Assembly: GCA_964454015.1 (NCBI GenBank)
Contig: CAYVQF010000007.1
Span: 1-64,000, forward strand
Direction: 5' to 3'
Source of the DNA: CAYVQF01 sp964454015
GTDB lineage: Bacteria > Myxococcota_A > Bradymonadia > UBA4248
DNA: 64,000 nt
Position 1 is the stretch's first letter, and each line of letters starts with the position of its first letter. Of the stretch, positions 26,609 to 35,792 are shown piece after piece. The translations under genes were made by a program, and so were the position numbers. The notes beneath the pieces are model-generated. The model worked only from the letters and a program-made list of their open reading frames with translations. It made no database searches and had not been told where the DNA came from.

Positions 26609-29600
26609 TCAACTGACCTTGAGGTCTTTCCTGCGCAAGAGGACACAGACGGCGAGGAGGAGGAGGGCGATGTAGGCGAGCTGGATGGCCACACTGGCCC
26701 ACCAGCCCACTTGATGTTCGCCGAAGTATCGTTGGGCCAGGCTGCGCTCCTTCTGTTGGCGAGTCAGGGTGTCGGCGATGTGCACTTTGACGAAGGTGCT
26801 GGTCAGTTCTTGCCGCTCTTGGCTGACGTGGCGATGGCCGGCGAAGCGCGTCCTCGACGGCTGGTAGGGGATGTCCCAATAGGTCTTGGCGCTCTCCCTC
26901 TCGGCTGGGGTGATGTGGGGTGGCGGCGGCGGCGGCCGGTGGGCGTCCTCGGTGTGGAGGAGCGCTTCGAAGGCCCAGCGCGCCACCATGAGGCCAGAGA
27001 CGGTGCGCACCGTGGCAGGGGCGATGCCGTCATCGAAGTCAGCCAGGGGCACGATGAGCCCTCCCAAGACGAGCTGGGGGATGAGGAGGAGAGGGACGAG
27101 GGCGACGGCGGCCTCGGTGGAGCGCACCATGGCCGAGAGGCTGAGGCCAATGCCGAGTCCGGCCCAGGCACAGAGGGTGAGGAGGAGTAGCATCAAGGGG
27201 AAGGGGCCGGAGAGGCCAATGAGAGGGTGGACGATGCCCAGGAGGACGGCACATTGGATGAGGCTCAGGGCGGCGAGCACGGCAAATTTGGCGAGAACAT
27301 AGCTGGGTATTTTGAGGTTCACCATGCGCTCGCGGCGGTAGATGGCTAGCTCCGCGACGATCTCTCGGGCTGAGTTGCTGGTGCCAAACCAGACGGCGCT
27401 GGCGACGAGCATGAAGATGGCTGCGGCGTGCACGCCTTCTTGGGCGTGGTTGCCCATGAAATCGAAGAAGGGTGAGAGCGTGTCGTTGGGGCTTGGCACT
27501 TGGGTGTTGGCGAAGCCAAAGACCGCCGCGATGATGATTCCGATGATCGGTGCCTGCAGGAGGAGGATGAGGAGGTTGGTGCGGTCTTTTCGTTTGATGA
27601 GGGTGTTGCGGCAGGTCAGGGTCCACCACTGGCGCAGGCCAAAACGGCGCTCGAGTTTTTCTTTTTGGGAGGCCCGCAATTGTACGGTGCTCTGCCCATC
27701 GCGGCGCTCTTCGACGTAGGCGCGGTGGTACTTGCTGGCGCGGTAGTGCTCGCGGCGGTGGTCGAGCTTGGTGAGGGCCTCAGGGCCAACGTTGTCGGCG
27801 GCCAGAGGGGCCATGGCGCTGTCTGGGGTGCTCAGCGCTTGGCGTCCTTCGGGACTGTCGGGATCGAGCTGTGGGTTGAAGAAGGTGATGGCGTCGGGAA
27901 AGGCGGGACCATAGTAGACCAGCTTGCCGCGGGCGAGGTAGAGGACATTGTCCATGTCCTGGTAGACCTCGAGGCTTGGTTGGTGAATGGTGAGGATGAC
28001 GCTGCGGCCAGCGTTGGCCAGGCGGCGGAGCAAGGCCATGACGCTGCGGGTGTCGCTCGAGGCGAGGCCACTGGTGGGTTCATCGAGGAAGAGCAGTGAG
28101 GGTTGGGTGAGCAGCTCTTGGGCGAGGTTGACCCGTTTGCGCTGTCCGCCGCTGATTCCCTTGACCAGGGGCGAGCCGATGATGACGTCGCGCGCATCGG
28201 CGATGCCAAGCTCGTCGAGGATGGCGTCGATGCGTTGGACGATCTCGTCCTTGCCCGTGTCAGGGGGGAGGCGGAGGCGGGCCGTGTAGTAGAGTGATTC
28301 GTAGACGGTCAGCTCTTTGTGGATGATGTCGTCTTGGGGGACGTAGCCGATGTTGCCGCGGAAGCTGTTGTAGTGACGATAGAGATCGAGGTTGTTGATG
28401 AGGCTCTGGCCACGGGTGGGGAGCAAGTAGCCGTTGAGTGCCATGAGGAGGGTGGTCTTGCCCGCTCCTGAAGGCCCCATGATGCCGATGACCTCCGTGG
28501 GATAGGCGGTGAAGGAGACGTCGTCCAGGATGGTCAGGGCATGCCCAGGGGCGCGGGTATCAGGCACGGTGACGCTGATGCCTTCGGCGCAGAGCATGAT
28601 TTCCCCTTGGTACTCGCGGTGGACGCGGCCTGCTTCGGGGTCGATGCGGATGACATAAGAGCCCAAGGAGATGGGTTCATCGGTGTTGATGGGTCGCTCG
28701 GTGATGCGTTCACCGTTGACGAAAGTGCCGTTGGCGCTGTGGAGGTCGCGCAGGACCCAGCCCTGATGCTGGCGCACGAGCTCTGCGTGGTGCCGGCTGA
28801 CCGTTGGGCTATCCAGGACGATGTCGTTCTCTGGGGCGCGGCCCAAGGTCAGCCGTTCTTTGTGGGCGCTGAGGACGATGCTCTTCTGTTCGTTGCGTTC
28901 AGCGCGATGCTCGATGACGCGGCTCAGGGGCAAGCGGTAGGAGCCCAGGAAGAGGATGTCGCTCAGGCCGAGTGGGTGCGGCGTGTGCGGCGTGAGTCGC
29001 TCTTCGCGCTGGTTGAGGAAGGTGCCGTTGGTGGAGCCGAGGTCACGGAGTCGCCACTGACCCTGTTCTTGCCAGACTTCGGCGTGATAGGCTGAGACTT
29101 GGGGGGCTGAGATGACCAGATCGTTGTCGGGGGCGCGGCCGATACGCAAGCGGAGCGGGGCGCCAAGGGCCTCGCTTCGGCTGGATTGGGTCAAGCGGGG
29201 ACCGATGTCGATGGCGAGGGTGGCGCGGCTGACTTCAAAGCGCTGGGTGATGTTGCGGTCGAAGGTGAAGGCGTAGGAGCCAAAGGCGAGGAGGTCACCC
29301 GGGTGAATGTCTGTGGGCGTGGCGATCCGGTGTCCGTTGACAAAGGTACCGTTGCGGCTGTGGAGGTCGGTGATGACGAAGCGGTGTTGATCGAAGGTGA
29401 TGGTGGCGTGTTTGCCCGAGACTTGTGGCGCATCGATGACGACGTCGTTGTCGGGGTGGGCGCCGAGGGAGAGGGTGTGGGAGCAGCGTTGGGACGATGG
29501 GTCATCGGCGGCGACAGCGGCCATGGCCTGGGTTCTGGCGACAGCCTCCGTGGTGAGGCCGAGGCGGCTGGCCAGCTCGGAGGAGAAGGGTAGCCGCTGA

Positions 29601-29806
29601 TCGCCGAGGCCGAGTTCTTGGCCGATGGCGATGGGGCCTGCCTTTGTGGGGATGTCGTCGATGCGGAGCGGGAAGTCATCGTTGCAGGCTTGAGCGAAGT
29701 AGCCCTCGGGGCCCTGGGTGATCACCACGTGATAGGGAGCGATGCGGGGGTCGTCGGTGAGCACGATGTCGTTGTCGTGGGCCGTCCCTATGCGGAGAGT
29801 GTTCAC
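26609..29806 (-). CDS. ABCG-type transporter with four N-terminal FHA domains
   Basis: This 1065-aa fusion carries four FHA (phosphothreonine-binding) domains at about 1-60, 105-165, 220-280 and 320-380, seen as repeated motifs such as RAPENDIVLDSPTVSRHHAEL and SANGTFVNG. An ABC ATPase follows at about 410-630: Walker A GPSGAGKTT near 443, signature ISGGQRKRV near 550, Walker B LLFLDEP near 570. The rest is an ABC2-type permease with about six helices. This half-transporter would dimerise. GTG 29806 is chosen from its AGGA and fit to the first FHA; an upstream start at 29923 is possible. FHA control by a Ser/Thr kinase is likely. Substrate unknown. Confidence 0.85.
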   Translation of the reverse strand: MNTLRIGTAHDNDIVLTDDPRIAPYHVVITQGPEGYFAQACNDDFPLRIDDIPTKAGPIAIGQELGLGDQRLPFSSELASRLGLTTEAVARTQAMAAVAADDPSSQRCSHTLSLGAHPDNDVVIDAPQVSGKHATITFDQHRFVITDLHSRNGTFVNGHRIATPTDIHPGDLLAFGSYAFTFDRNITQRFEVSRATLAIDIGPRLTQSSRSEALGAPLRLRIGRAPDNDLVISAPQVSAYHAEVWQEQGQWRLRDLGSTNGTFLNQREERLTPHTPHPLGLSDILFLGSYRLPLSRVIEHRAERNEQKSIVLSAHKERLTLGRAPENDIVLDSPTVSRHHAELVRQHQGWVLRDLHSANGTFVNGERITERPINTDEPISLGSYVIRIDPEAGRVHREYQGEIMLCAEGISVTVPDTRAPGHALTILDDVSFTAYPTEVIGIMGPSGAGKTTLLMALNGYLLPTRGQSLINNLDLYRHYNSFRGNIGYVPQDDIIHKELTVYESLYYTARLRLPPDTGKDEIVQRIDAILDELGIADARDVIIGSPLVKGISGGQRKRVNLAQELLTQPSLLFLDEPTSGLASSDTRSVMALLRRLANAGRSVILTIHQPSLEVYQDMDNVLYLARGKLVYYGPAFPDAITFFNPQLDPDSPEGRQALSTPDSAMAPLAADNVGPEALTKLDHRREHYRASKYHRAYVEERRDGQSTVQLRASQKEKLERRFGLRQWWTLTCRNTLIKRKDRTNLLILLLQAPIIGIIIAAVFGFANTQVPSPNDTLSPFFDFMGNHAQEGVHAAAIFMLVASAVWFGTSNSAREIVAELAIYRRERMVNLKIPSYVLAKFAVLAALSLIQCAVLLGIVHPLIGLSGPFPLMLLLLTLCAWAGLGIGLSLSAMVRSTEAAVALVPLLLIPQLVLGGLIVPLADFDDGIAPATVRTVSGLMVARWAFEALLHTEDAHRPPPPPPHITPAERESAKTYWDIPYQPSRTRFAGHRHVSQERQELTSTFVKVHIADTLTRQQKERSLAQRYFGEHQVGWWASVAIQLAYIALLLLAVCVLLRRKDLKVS

Positions 29807-29958
29807 GATGTTGGTCCTGCGTAGCGTGAGGGGCGGGGCGTCACTCAGGTGGCGGACGCCAAACGGGGTGTGGCACGCACTGGCCACAGGGGCGATTGCG
29901 CCGCAGCGGCGGTGTGTTGTCAATGGGAATGGGGCACAATGCCGGCATGGCTTGCCGC

Positions 29959-30519
29959 CTAGGGCTCCTCGGCGTCTTTGCTTTCGAGGCTGCGCAGGAG
30001 CTCAGCGACGGGCTCTGGGGCGAACTCGATGCTGTCGTTGGCGCCGTTGCGCGTCTCGAGACCACGGCGGGTGGCTCTCTCGAGGCTCCATCCGGTGAGG
30101 GCCCAGACTTCGTCGGGGCTGAGCCACTCGCCGTTGAGGAGCTTGGCGCGGCCCACGGCGGCCAACATGACCACGCCCAGGGTGCGTTGCCTGAGGAAGG
30201 ACCAGTCGGGTTGGACCCGGCGCTTGAGCGCGCAGTCCGCGGCCGTGGAGAAGAGGAGCTGACCGATGTGGTCACAGGCCTCGCGGACGAAGTCGACGCC
30301 AGCTTCCTGCTCGCCCCGGGCGAAGTCGAAGATGACCTTGAGGTGAACGGCGAAGTAGTACGGGACGACGACGTTGCCAACCCGCTTGGGGATTTTGGGG
30401 ACCGGTGGGTGGTGGGCGGCGATGATCCAGCCCAGGTTGTCGATGTGGTCACCCACGGTTTCGAAGAGCCAATCCAACTCGATGGCGAAGGTGTGATAGC
30501 TGAGGGTGCGAATGGACAC
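29959..30519 (-). CDS. Hypothetical protein linked to ssb genes
   Basis: This 186-aa protein has no recognised family. The start is GTG 30519 with AGGAGG upstream. It is mostly helical, with aromatic-rich N-terminal segments (HTFAIELDWLFETVGDHIDNL). Near the C-terminus a segment LSPDEVWALTGWSLERATRRGLETR looks like a DNA-binding helix-turn-helix. It lies downstream of three ssb genes in the same direction, 143 bp from the nearest, so a role with single-stranded DNA is plausible but unproven. Confidence 0.6.
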   Translation of the reverse strand: MSIRTLSYHTFAIELDWLFETVGDHIDNLGWIIAAHHPPVPKIPKRVGNVVVPYYFAVHLKVIFDFARGEQEAGVDFVREACDHIGQLLFSTAADCALKRRVQPDWSFLRQRTLGVVMLAAVGRAKLLNGEWLSPDEVWALTGWSLERATRRGLETRNGANDSIEFAPEPVAELLRSLESKDAEEP

Positions 30520-30662
30520 GGGATGCCTCCTCTTGGAACGCCGCGTTGGATGAGGCATTGAAGCGTGTTTGGAGGGCAAAGGCAAGTCCAGCGGCCTGTG
30601 TACCATGGATGTGGCCAGGCCGCTGGTGATGAGCCGCGCGGGAGCGAGCGCCCTGCTGGCTC

Positions 30663-31034
30663 TCAGAAGGGGATGGCGGTGTCTTCTGAGGCTGGCGGTT
30701 GGGTTGATGCGTGGTCTGGTTTGGGCCCCAGGAAGGACACTTCCTGGGCGATGACCTCGGTGAAATAGCGCGGCGGTTGGTCTTCTTTTTCGGCACGGTA
30801 GTGGTGGAGGCGTCCTTCGATGTAACAGAGGCGCCCTTTGCTCAGGTGCTTGGCACAGAGGTCGGCCAAGGGACCGAAGGTCTTGACGCGGTGCCAGTCG
30901 GTGACGGTGCCTTCGCTGCTCCGATAGGAGGTGGCGATATCGAAGGAGACGGCGCTCTTGCCGCTGTTGAAGGTCTGTTGTTTGGGATCGGCGCCAAGGC
31001 GGCCAACGAGGATGACTTTGTTGATAGCGCTCAT
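30663..31034 (-). CDS. ssb: Single-stranded DNA-binding protein (third of three tandem copies)
   Basis: The protein has 123 aa. The OB fold is visible from NKVILVGRLGADPKQQ through the SFDIATS and WHRVKTFGPLADLCAKHLSKG segments, with the conserved W and GR/EGR pattern of bacterial SSB. The tail ends DTAIPF, which preserves the SSB-type acidic/hydrophobic C-terminal peptide that recruits repair and replication partners. It has GAGG upstream of ATG 31034. Of the three tandem copies, this one has the best-preserved tail and is the likely functional housekeeping SSB. Confidence 0.9.
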   Translation of the reverse strand: MSAINKVILVGRLGADPKQQTFNSGKSAVSFDIATSYRSSEGTVTDWHRVKTFGPLADLCAKHLSKGRLCYIEGRLHHYRAEKEDQPPRYFTEVIAQEVSFLGPKPDHASTQPPASEDTAIPF

Positions 31035-31114
31035 GATAACCTCGAATTGGAAGAGGGTCTGTGGTGTCTGTGCCAAAGGTTTGGCTGAGAGTGCAAGGAG
31101 AGCGTTGGTACGCG

Positions 31115-31573
31115 TCAAGCGGTAGCGCGCTTGGGGGCGCCACTGCGGCGCGAGATGGCTTGCTTTGGCGGCGACTGGGGCGTCGGGTCCTCTAAGAGAA
31201 TGGCCGCTGGATCCACGACCTCGACATCGGTGCTCGGCGATGGCTGGCTGCTCGTGTGGTTGGCGGACCCGAGAAAGCGCACTTGCTGAGCGACGACGCT
31301 GGTGAAGCGATTGGCTTTGCCCGTGTCCTCGTCTTTCTGGGACCGATAAGAGAGTCGTCCTTCGACAAAACACATGCGCCCTTTGCGCAAGTAGGTCGCG
31401 CATTGCTCGGCGAGGGTGCCGAAAGCGGTGACTTGATGCCACTCCGTGTCTTGGGTTTTGCGGTTGTTGGTGGCGAGGGAAAAGCGGACGAGGGTCTTGC
31501 CGTTGGCGAGGGCCCGGCTCTCGGGGTCGGCGCCGAGGTGTCCGAGAAGGATGACGCGGTTGACATTGCTCAT
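31115..31573 (-). CDS. ssb: Single-stranded DNA-binding protein (middle copy)
   Basis: This 152-aa OB-fold SSB begins MSNVNRVILLGHLGADPESR and has the expected core (TLVRFSLATN, WHQVTAFGTLAEQCATYLRKG, CFVEGRLSYR). Its C-terminal 40 residues are Pro/Ser-rich and end in a basic segment (RRSGAPKRATA) instead of the acidic partner-binding peptide, so it probably cannot recruit the usual partners. It lies 80 bp from the downstream copy and 51 bp from the upstream one. It may be a specialised SSB, for example for transformation or plasmid-like DNA. Confidence 0.88.
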   Translation of the reverse strand: MSNVNRVILLGHLGADPESRALANGKTLVRFSLATNNRKTQDTEWHQVTAFGTLAEQCATYLRKGRMCFVEGRLSYRSQKDEDTGKANRFTSVVAQQVRFLGSANHTSSQPSPSTDVEVVDPAAILLEDPTPQSPPKQAISRRSGAPKRATA

Positions 31574-31624
31574 GAGGGGGCTCCTTTTGAATGAAAGGTT
31601 TTCGTGTGGATGGGCGGCGTGAGA

Positions 31625-31954
31625 TTAGGCGGCGCTGGGACGGGCGCTTGGCCCGGGTCCGATGGGGTGGAGGTGGTCGGCGACGACCTCCGTGCGGTAG
31701 CGAATGGCATCGGCGCGCTGATAGCGCCGGTAGACCACCTTCCCTTCGAGGTAGCAGGTCTGGCCCTTTTTCAGGGCGGCAGCGGCGATGGCAGGTGCGC
31801 CAAAGGCCGTGATCCGGTGCCATTGGTGCTGTTGTTGGCCCCGCACCTGGGTCGCAAGTGGGAAGCGGAGGAAGGCGCGTCCCGAAGCGCTTTGGTTGAG
31901 AACGGGGTCGGTGCCCAGGCGGCCGAGAAGAATGATGCGGTTGATGTCACCCAT
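31625..31954 (-). CDS. ssb: Single-stranded DNA-binding protein (first copy, short)
   Basis: This 109-aa copy starts MGDINRIILLGRLGTDPVL. It is the shortest, with an OB-fold core (FLRFPLATQ, WHRITAFG, CYLEGKVVYRR) but almost no tail; the end (GPGPSARPSAA) lacks acidic residues. In the other copies the loop after the first strand is similar in length, so truncation is confined to the tail. It is the first gene of the tandem run (transcribed 31954 to 29959). Function distinct from classical SSB is likely. Confidence 0.85.
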   Translation of the reverse strand: MGDINRIILLGRLGTDPVLNQSASGRAFLRFPLATQVRGQQQHQWHRITAFGAPAIAAAALKKGQTCYLEGKVVYRRYQRADAIRYRTEVVADHLHPIGPGPSARPSAA

Positions 31955-32194
31955 GGTGCCTCCGAGTGTCAGGGATGATCCCTGGTTGTTGCGCTGTAGC
32001 TTTTGGCGTGCTGTGCAGCGCGTTCACGTGGGGGGTTATCCGGAGTGGGTCGGCAAAATTGCGCGAAAAGTTTTCTATGCCCGAAGGTGGTGGACTGCGT
32101 TCGGTCGGGAGCCTGCGAAATTTGGCGGCTTCGTTGCCCCGGTTAAGGTGAGCAGAAGGGCGGAGGTCGCCCGCAGCGGAGGTGGGGTACGAGG

Positions 32195-33310
32195 ATGTTG
32201 GAGAGGCATGGGATCATCGGTGGCGTTGTTGCATTGCTGTGCTTGTCGCCGTTGGCTTGTCATGAGCCGACGGCTATGGCCCATGCCGGTGAGGGCTCGG
32301 TGTCGATCTCGACGGGGAGTGGGGTGGAGCGTGCTCCGCGAGGCGTCGTCGTCGAGGTCATTGCTGCACCTGGGGCGCTACCCAAGGCGCTGCAGGGTAT
32401 GGCGACCGCAGAGATGGTGCCTGATGTGATCGACGCGCGTCGCGTGAGCGGCCAAGTCTACGTGCTGTTGTTGCGTCCAGGGGATCTCATCCTGAGAACG
32501 CGCGATGCCGGCAGGCATTGGGAGTGGTGGCGTTCCGAGATGCCTTTGGCGAGCATCGTGCCCGGTGATGGCCTGTGGTGGTCGTTGACCGATATCGACG
32601 AGCTGGGGCGTGCCAACAGGGTGGCGCGCTCGCGCGACGAGGGCAAGACTTGGGAGCTGCGGATGACAGGGCAACGTCTGGAGCCTTCGCCGAGGCTCAT
32701 GCTGTCTTATGGCGACGGTTTGGCGTTGGCAACGGGTCCCTTCGTGCTCAGAGGGCAGCGGGTGTCCGAGCAGTGGCAGTGGTCCAATCCGCAGGTCGCA
32801 AGCGAGATCAGCGCCTTTTCGACTGAGGAGAGTGCCGATGGCGTGCGCTACTGGGTCGGGGCGCAGGGGCGGGTGGCGTGGAAGCACGGGGAGGAAGGGG
32901 CGTGGCAGGTCGAGGCGGTGGATACGGCGTTGTTGCCGCAGGTCTATGCCGTGGTTCCAAGGCCAGAGCGTGGGGACCACCTGGCGGCCACGTCGGGTGG
33001 CCTCTACTGGCGACGCTCGGGAGGCGACGGCAGTGTTGGCTGGCAGCACGTGGGTTCTTTAGGGCGCCACACTTATTTCGATGCGGCGTTCCAGGGGGAG
33101 CTGGGGGTCGCGGTCGGCGCCAGTGGTGAGGTTGCGGTGAGCGACGATGGCGGTTTGCACTGGCATCGGGTGACGGCTGAGGTCATGGAGGCCTTTGCGG
33201 TGAGCAGCGCGCGGGAGAAGCTCGACGCGAATTGGCGCTATGTCTTTGCCACGTCTGAGGGCTTTCTACTGTTGGGGGACGGGCTTCGGATCGGGCTGCT
33301 GCGGCTGTGA
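32195..33310 (+). CDS. BNR/sialidase-like beta-propeller lipoprotein
   Basis: This 371-aa lipoprotein has a signal with lipobox LSPLAC (Cys near 22). The mature part shows repeated Asp-box motifs (SxDxGxxW type), namely RDAGRHWEWW near 110, RDEGKTWELR near 150 and SDDGGLHWHR near 315. This indicates a photosynthesis-system-II-stability/BNR-like propeller. Such proteins usually bind glycans or scaffold envelope complexes. No catalytic residues of a true sialidase could be assigned. It is divergent from the ssb operon, with its own GGAGGTGG site. Confidence 0.68.
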   Translation: MLERHGIIGGVVALLCLSPLACHEPTAMAHAGEGSVSISTGSGVERAPRGVVVEVIAAPGALPKALQGMATAEMVPDVIDARRVSGQVYVLLLRPGDLILRTRDAGRHWEWWRSEMPLASIVPGDGLWWSLTDIDELGRANRVARSRDEGKTWELRMTGQRLEPSPRLMLSYGDGLALATGPFVLRGQRVSEQWQWSNPQVASEISAFSTEESADGVRYWVGAQGRVAWKHGEEGAWQVEAVDTALLPQVYAVVPRPERGDHLAATSGGLYWRRSGGDGSVGWQHVGSLGRHTYFDAAFQGELGVAVGASGEVAVSDDGGLHWHRVTAEVMEAFAVSSAREKLDANWRYVFATSEGFLLLGDGLRIGLLRL

Positions 33311-33407
33311 GGCAGGCCCGGACCATCAGCGGGTTTGGCTGGCTGCCTTGGGGGCGGGTTTACCGCGGCGCGTTTGGTGGCGGAAAAGGTTGCCTGTGCG
33401 CCACGGA

Positions 33408-33821
33408 TCAGGTGGGGGTGAGGCGGTAGACGCCGCGATCGACGCGCTGCAGCTCTCCGTCGTTGACCCATTGGCTGAGTGAGCTATAGACGCGGGTTCG
33501 CAGTGAGCGCGTGCGGGGGTAGGCCCGTTGTTCGACGAGCTGCTCGAGGATCTCGGCGCCGCTCAGAGAAGAGCCGGGCTTGAGGCCAAGAATCTCATGG
33601 ATGTCTTTCTTGAGCTCGTCGCTTTTGATGCGGCCGCGCTTCTTGGGCGAGGCTAGGGTTCTCAGTCCCAGGAGCACTTCGAGTTGGCTGACTTGTTCAG
33701 CGATGGCCGTGCGTTTGCGATCGATGAGCGCCAGCTCGAGGCGCTTGGCTTCGTACATTTTGCGGGTCAGTTCTTCCAGGGAGGGGAGTTCATCAGGGAT
33801 ATCAGTAATGTCTTGAACCAT
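33408..33821 (-). CDS. Small coiled-coil/winged-helix-like protein
   Basis: This 137-aa protein has a charged coiled-coil in residues 10-60 (LTRKMYEAKRLELALIDRKRTAIAEQVSQLE) and a basic linker (KKRGRIK). At 75-137 a winged-helix-like domain (LSGAEILEQL...TRVYSSLSQWVNDGELQRV) ends with a strand that would form the wing. ATG 33821 is favoured over an upstream start because AGGA lies nearby. It looks like a small DNA-binding protein that dimerises through the coil. It is convergent with the BNR lipoprotein. Family not recognised. Confidence 0.55.
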   Translation of the reverse strand: MVQDITDIPDELPSLEELTRKMYEAKRLELALIDRKRTAIAEQVSQLEVLLGLRTLASPKKRGRIKSDELKKDIHEILGLKPGSSLSGAEILEQLVEQRAYPRTRSLRTRVYSSLSQWVNDGELQRVDRGVYRLTPT

Positions 33822-34446
33822 AAGGATCCTTTGGGTTTGAGGTGATTGCGTTCGACGCATTAAGTAGAGCCGAAGACCTGTTAGTGCTTGTCGAGTTTGA
33901 GCGTTGCAGTGGCTATCACGATGGCATATGACTCGTCCCGAGCTCCAACTCTATCAGAGGGTATGGCTAATGATAAAAGTCGTCAAGTGAGATTACATTT
34001 GCAGACAAAGAATGCATATACGTTGTGGCGACGCCGGTGGTGAATGGTAACTAAGCCTCCAAATAGAACGGTGGTAGACAAGTTGTAGGCATGAGGCAGC
34101 GCCGCCGGTGGCATTGGGAGCGAGTCGAGCCTGCTTTTGTTGGAGGAGATAGCCAAAACGAATGAACGGTTAGGGGCCCAGAATGGACATGTACTGTCTT
34201 CCTGGCTTTGGCCCTCGATGGTGCCGCCTCGAGGCCAGCGGTGCCGGCTTTTGGGGTAGGCCATGCGCAGCAGAGGGTGCGGGTGCGAAAGAGATTACGC
34301 AGTTGTCGCGTGGGTGGGTCATTGAACTATGTGTTTGTAAAGTCGTGGGAATGTCTCTTGACGCGTTGCGCCATTGCTTGGCATTGGCCTTGCAGATAAG
34401 GGGCCACTGCGCCATCGATGCGGTGTCGCAAAGCGAGGTGGGTGCA
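33822..34446. other. Intergenic region, partly AT-rich
   Basis: No gene is supported. The segment at about 33920-34180 is notably more AT-rich than the neighbourhood. A frame open upstream of pssA starts near 34183 but lacks protein character before the pssA start. I found no clear promoter box pair, only a lone TTGACG near 34359. Confidence 0.4.
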
Positions 34447-35298
34447 ATGGGTCAAGCCAGGAAGAGCCTTTATATATTGCCGAGTTTGTTTACAGTCGCG
34501 TCGATTTTTTGTGGTTTCTTTGCCATCACGCTCACCATGGGTGCGACGACGGCCTTGGAGATGCAGCGGGCGGCCCTGCTGATATTTCTGGGTATGATCT
34601 TGGATACTTTCGATGGTCGCGTGGCCCGCATGACCCACACCCAGAGCGCCTTCGGGGTACAGCTCGACTCGTTGGCCGATGTCATTACTTTTGGTGTCGC
34701 TCCTGGGGTGGTGCTCTATCATTTTGCGCTCCGCGACTTGGGTTTTCTGGGCTTGTTTGCGGCGTTCTGTTTCGTGGCCTGTGGGGCGCTGCGCTTGGCG
34801 CGCTTCAATGTCCAGGCGGCGGAAGAGACGGGTCCTTCGACGCACTTCCTCGGGCTGCCGATCCCCGCTGCGGCAGGCGTGGCGATGAGCTTCGTGTGGG
34901 TGTTGGCGGCGATGAATTTCAGCCGTGCGCCCGAGGCGTTGGCCCTTCCGGCGGCGTTGATGATGATGAGCTTGGGTCTGCTGATGGTTTCTTCCGTGCG
35001 TTACAAGACCTTCAAAAAGGTTCGGGTTTATAGGCACGAGAAGGTGTTGTTGGCGTTCAGCCTGCTGATGTTTGCCACGATCACCGTGCAGTGGGGGGCG
35101 GCATTCGCCTTGGCTGCCTGCCTTAGCCTTTACCTGGCCATTGGTCTCGTCGGTGGGGCCATGGGCTTGGGCCGTCGCGGGATGCGATCCGTGCAGAGCT
35201 TGCGGGGCGTCAAGGGAGATGTCGCGGCGGAGACGCTCGAGGAAGAGGCGCTGGAGCTGGAGCTCAGCCTTGGTCAGCCAGAAGAGGAAGGGGAGTAA
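34447..35298 (+). CDS. pssA: CDP-diacylglycerol--serine O-phosphatidyltransferase
   Basis: This 283-aa integral membrane enzyme makes phosphatidylserine. It has the CDP-alcohol phosphotransferase signature D-G-x2-A-R-x8-G-x3-D-x3-D (DTFDGRVARMTH...FGVQLDSLADV, near 55-80). Six to eight membrane helices follow, as in PssA type II. The acidic C-terminal 40 residues (LEEEALELELSLGQPEEEGE) are unusual and may be regulatory. The start is ATG 34447 with GAGGTGGG upstream; a longer frame is rejected. Its partner decarboxylase (psd) is not in the window. Confidence 0.88.
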   Translation: MGQARKSLYILPSLFTVASIFCGFFAITLTMGATTALEMQRAALLIFLGMILDTFDGRVARMTHTQSAFGVQLDSLADVITFGVAPGVVLYHFALRDLGFLGLFAAFCFVACGALRLARFNVQAAEETGPSTHFLGLPIPAAAGVAMSFVWVLAAMNFSRAPEALALPAALMMMSLGLLMVSSVRYKTFKKVRVYRHEKVLLAFSLLMFATITVQWGAAFALAACLSLYLAIGLVGGAMGLGRRGMRSVQSLRGVKGDVAAETLEEEALELELSLGQPEEEGE

Positions 35299-35342
35299 GC
35301 GCTCCTAATCTCAGGACGGGGCGCGCGTGGGATGTCTTCTTC

Positions 35343-35771
35343 TCAGGCCAGCGCGTCGAGGGGGAAGTCCACGTATTCGCAGAAGCCAGTGGCTTTGGTG
35401 CGGATGCGCGTGGGGGTGATCTCGATCAGGACGAAGTGCTCTGCGTCGGCATCGGGAAAATGTCGCCGAACCTTGGGGTTGAGTTCGAGGAGGAGCTCTT
35501 TCTGTTGGCGGTCATGGACGAAGGCCGCGTGGCCGCTGACGCGGAGCTGTGCCATGGCGTTGCCGACGAAGGCGACCTCGACGGCGGGCGTGTTTTCGAT
35601 TTCTGTGACTTTACCGCTGATGTCATAGGTGGAGGTCCAGAGTTTCCCTGCTTGTAAGACAAAGGCGTGGGGGCGCAGACGCGGCGCTTGCCCGTCCCAC
35701 GTGGCGAGAAACCCGTAAGGTGCGCTTTGAAAGACTTCGCGCGGTTGGTACTGCTTGGTCGGAGTGGTCAT
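35343..35771 (-). CDS. Pyridoxamine 5'-phosphate oxidase-family protein
   Basis: This 142-aa protein has the FMN-binding split barrel, with strands FLATWDGQAPRLRPHAFVL, KLWTSTYD and AVEVAFVG in order. The N-terminal YGFLAT strand and the lack of the C-terminal PNPOx dimer domain place it in the general flavin-reductase/general stress protein group, not in true PdxH. It lies 21 bp after the cysS gene (both minus strand), though no functional link is apparent. Confidence 0.8.
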   Translation of the reverse strand: MTTPTKQYQPREVFQSAPYGFLATWDGQAPRLRPHAFVLQAGKLWTSTYDISGKVTEIENTPAVEVAFVGNAMAQLRVSGHAAFVHDRQQKELLLELNPKVRRHFPDADAEHFVLIEITPTRIRTKATGFCEYVDFPLDALA

Positions 35772-35792
35772 TGTGAATGATCTCGGTGTCGA

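Noticed and set aside
29959..31143. A single long minus-strand gene of 394 codons
   Set aside because: The N-terminal two-thirds is out of frame with the ssb gene at 30663-31034, which is clearly an SSB. Only the last 186 codons, from GTG 30519 with AGGAGG, are kept as a gene.
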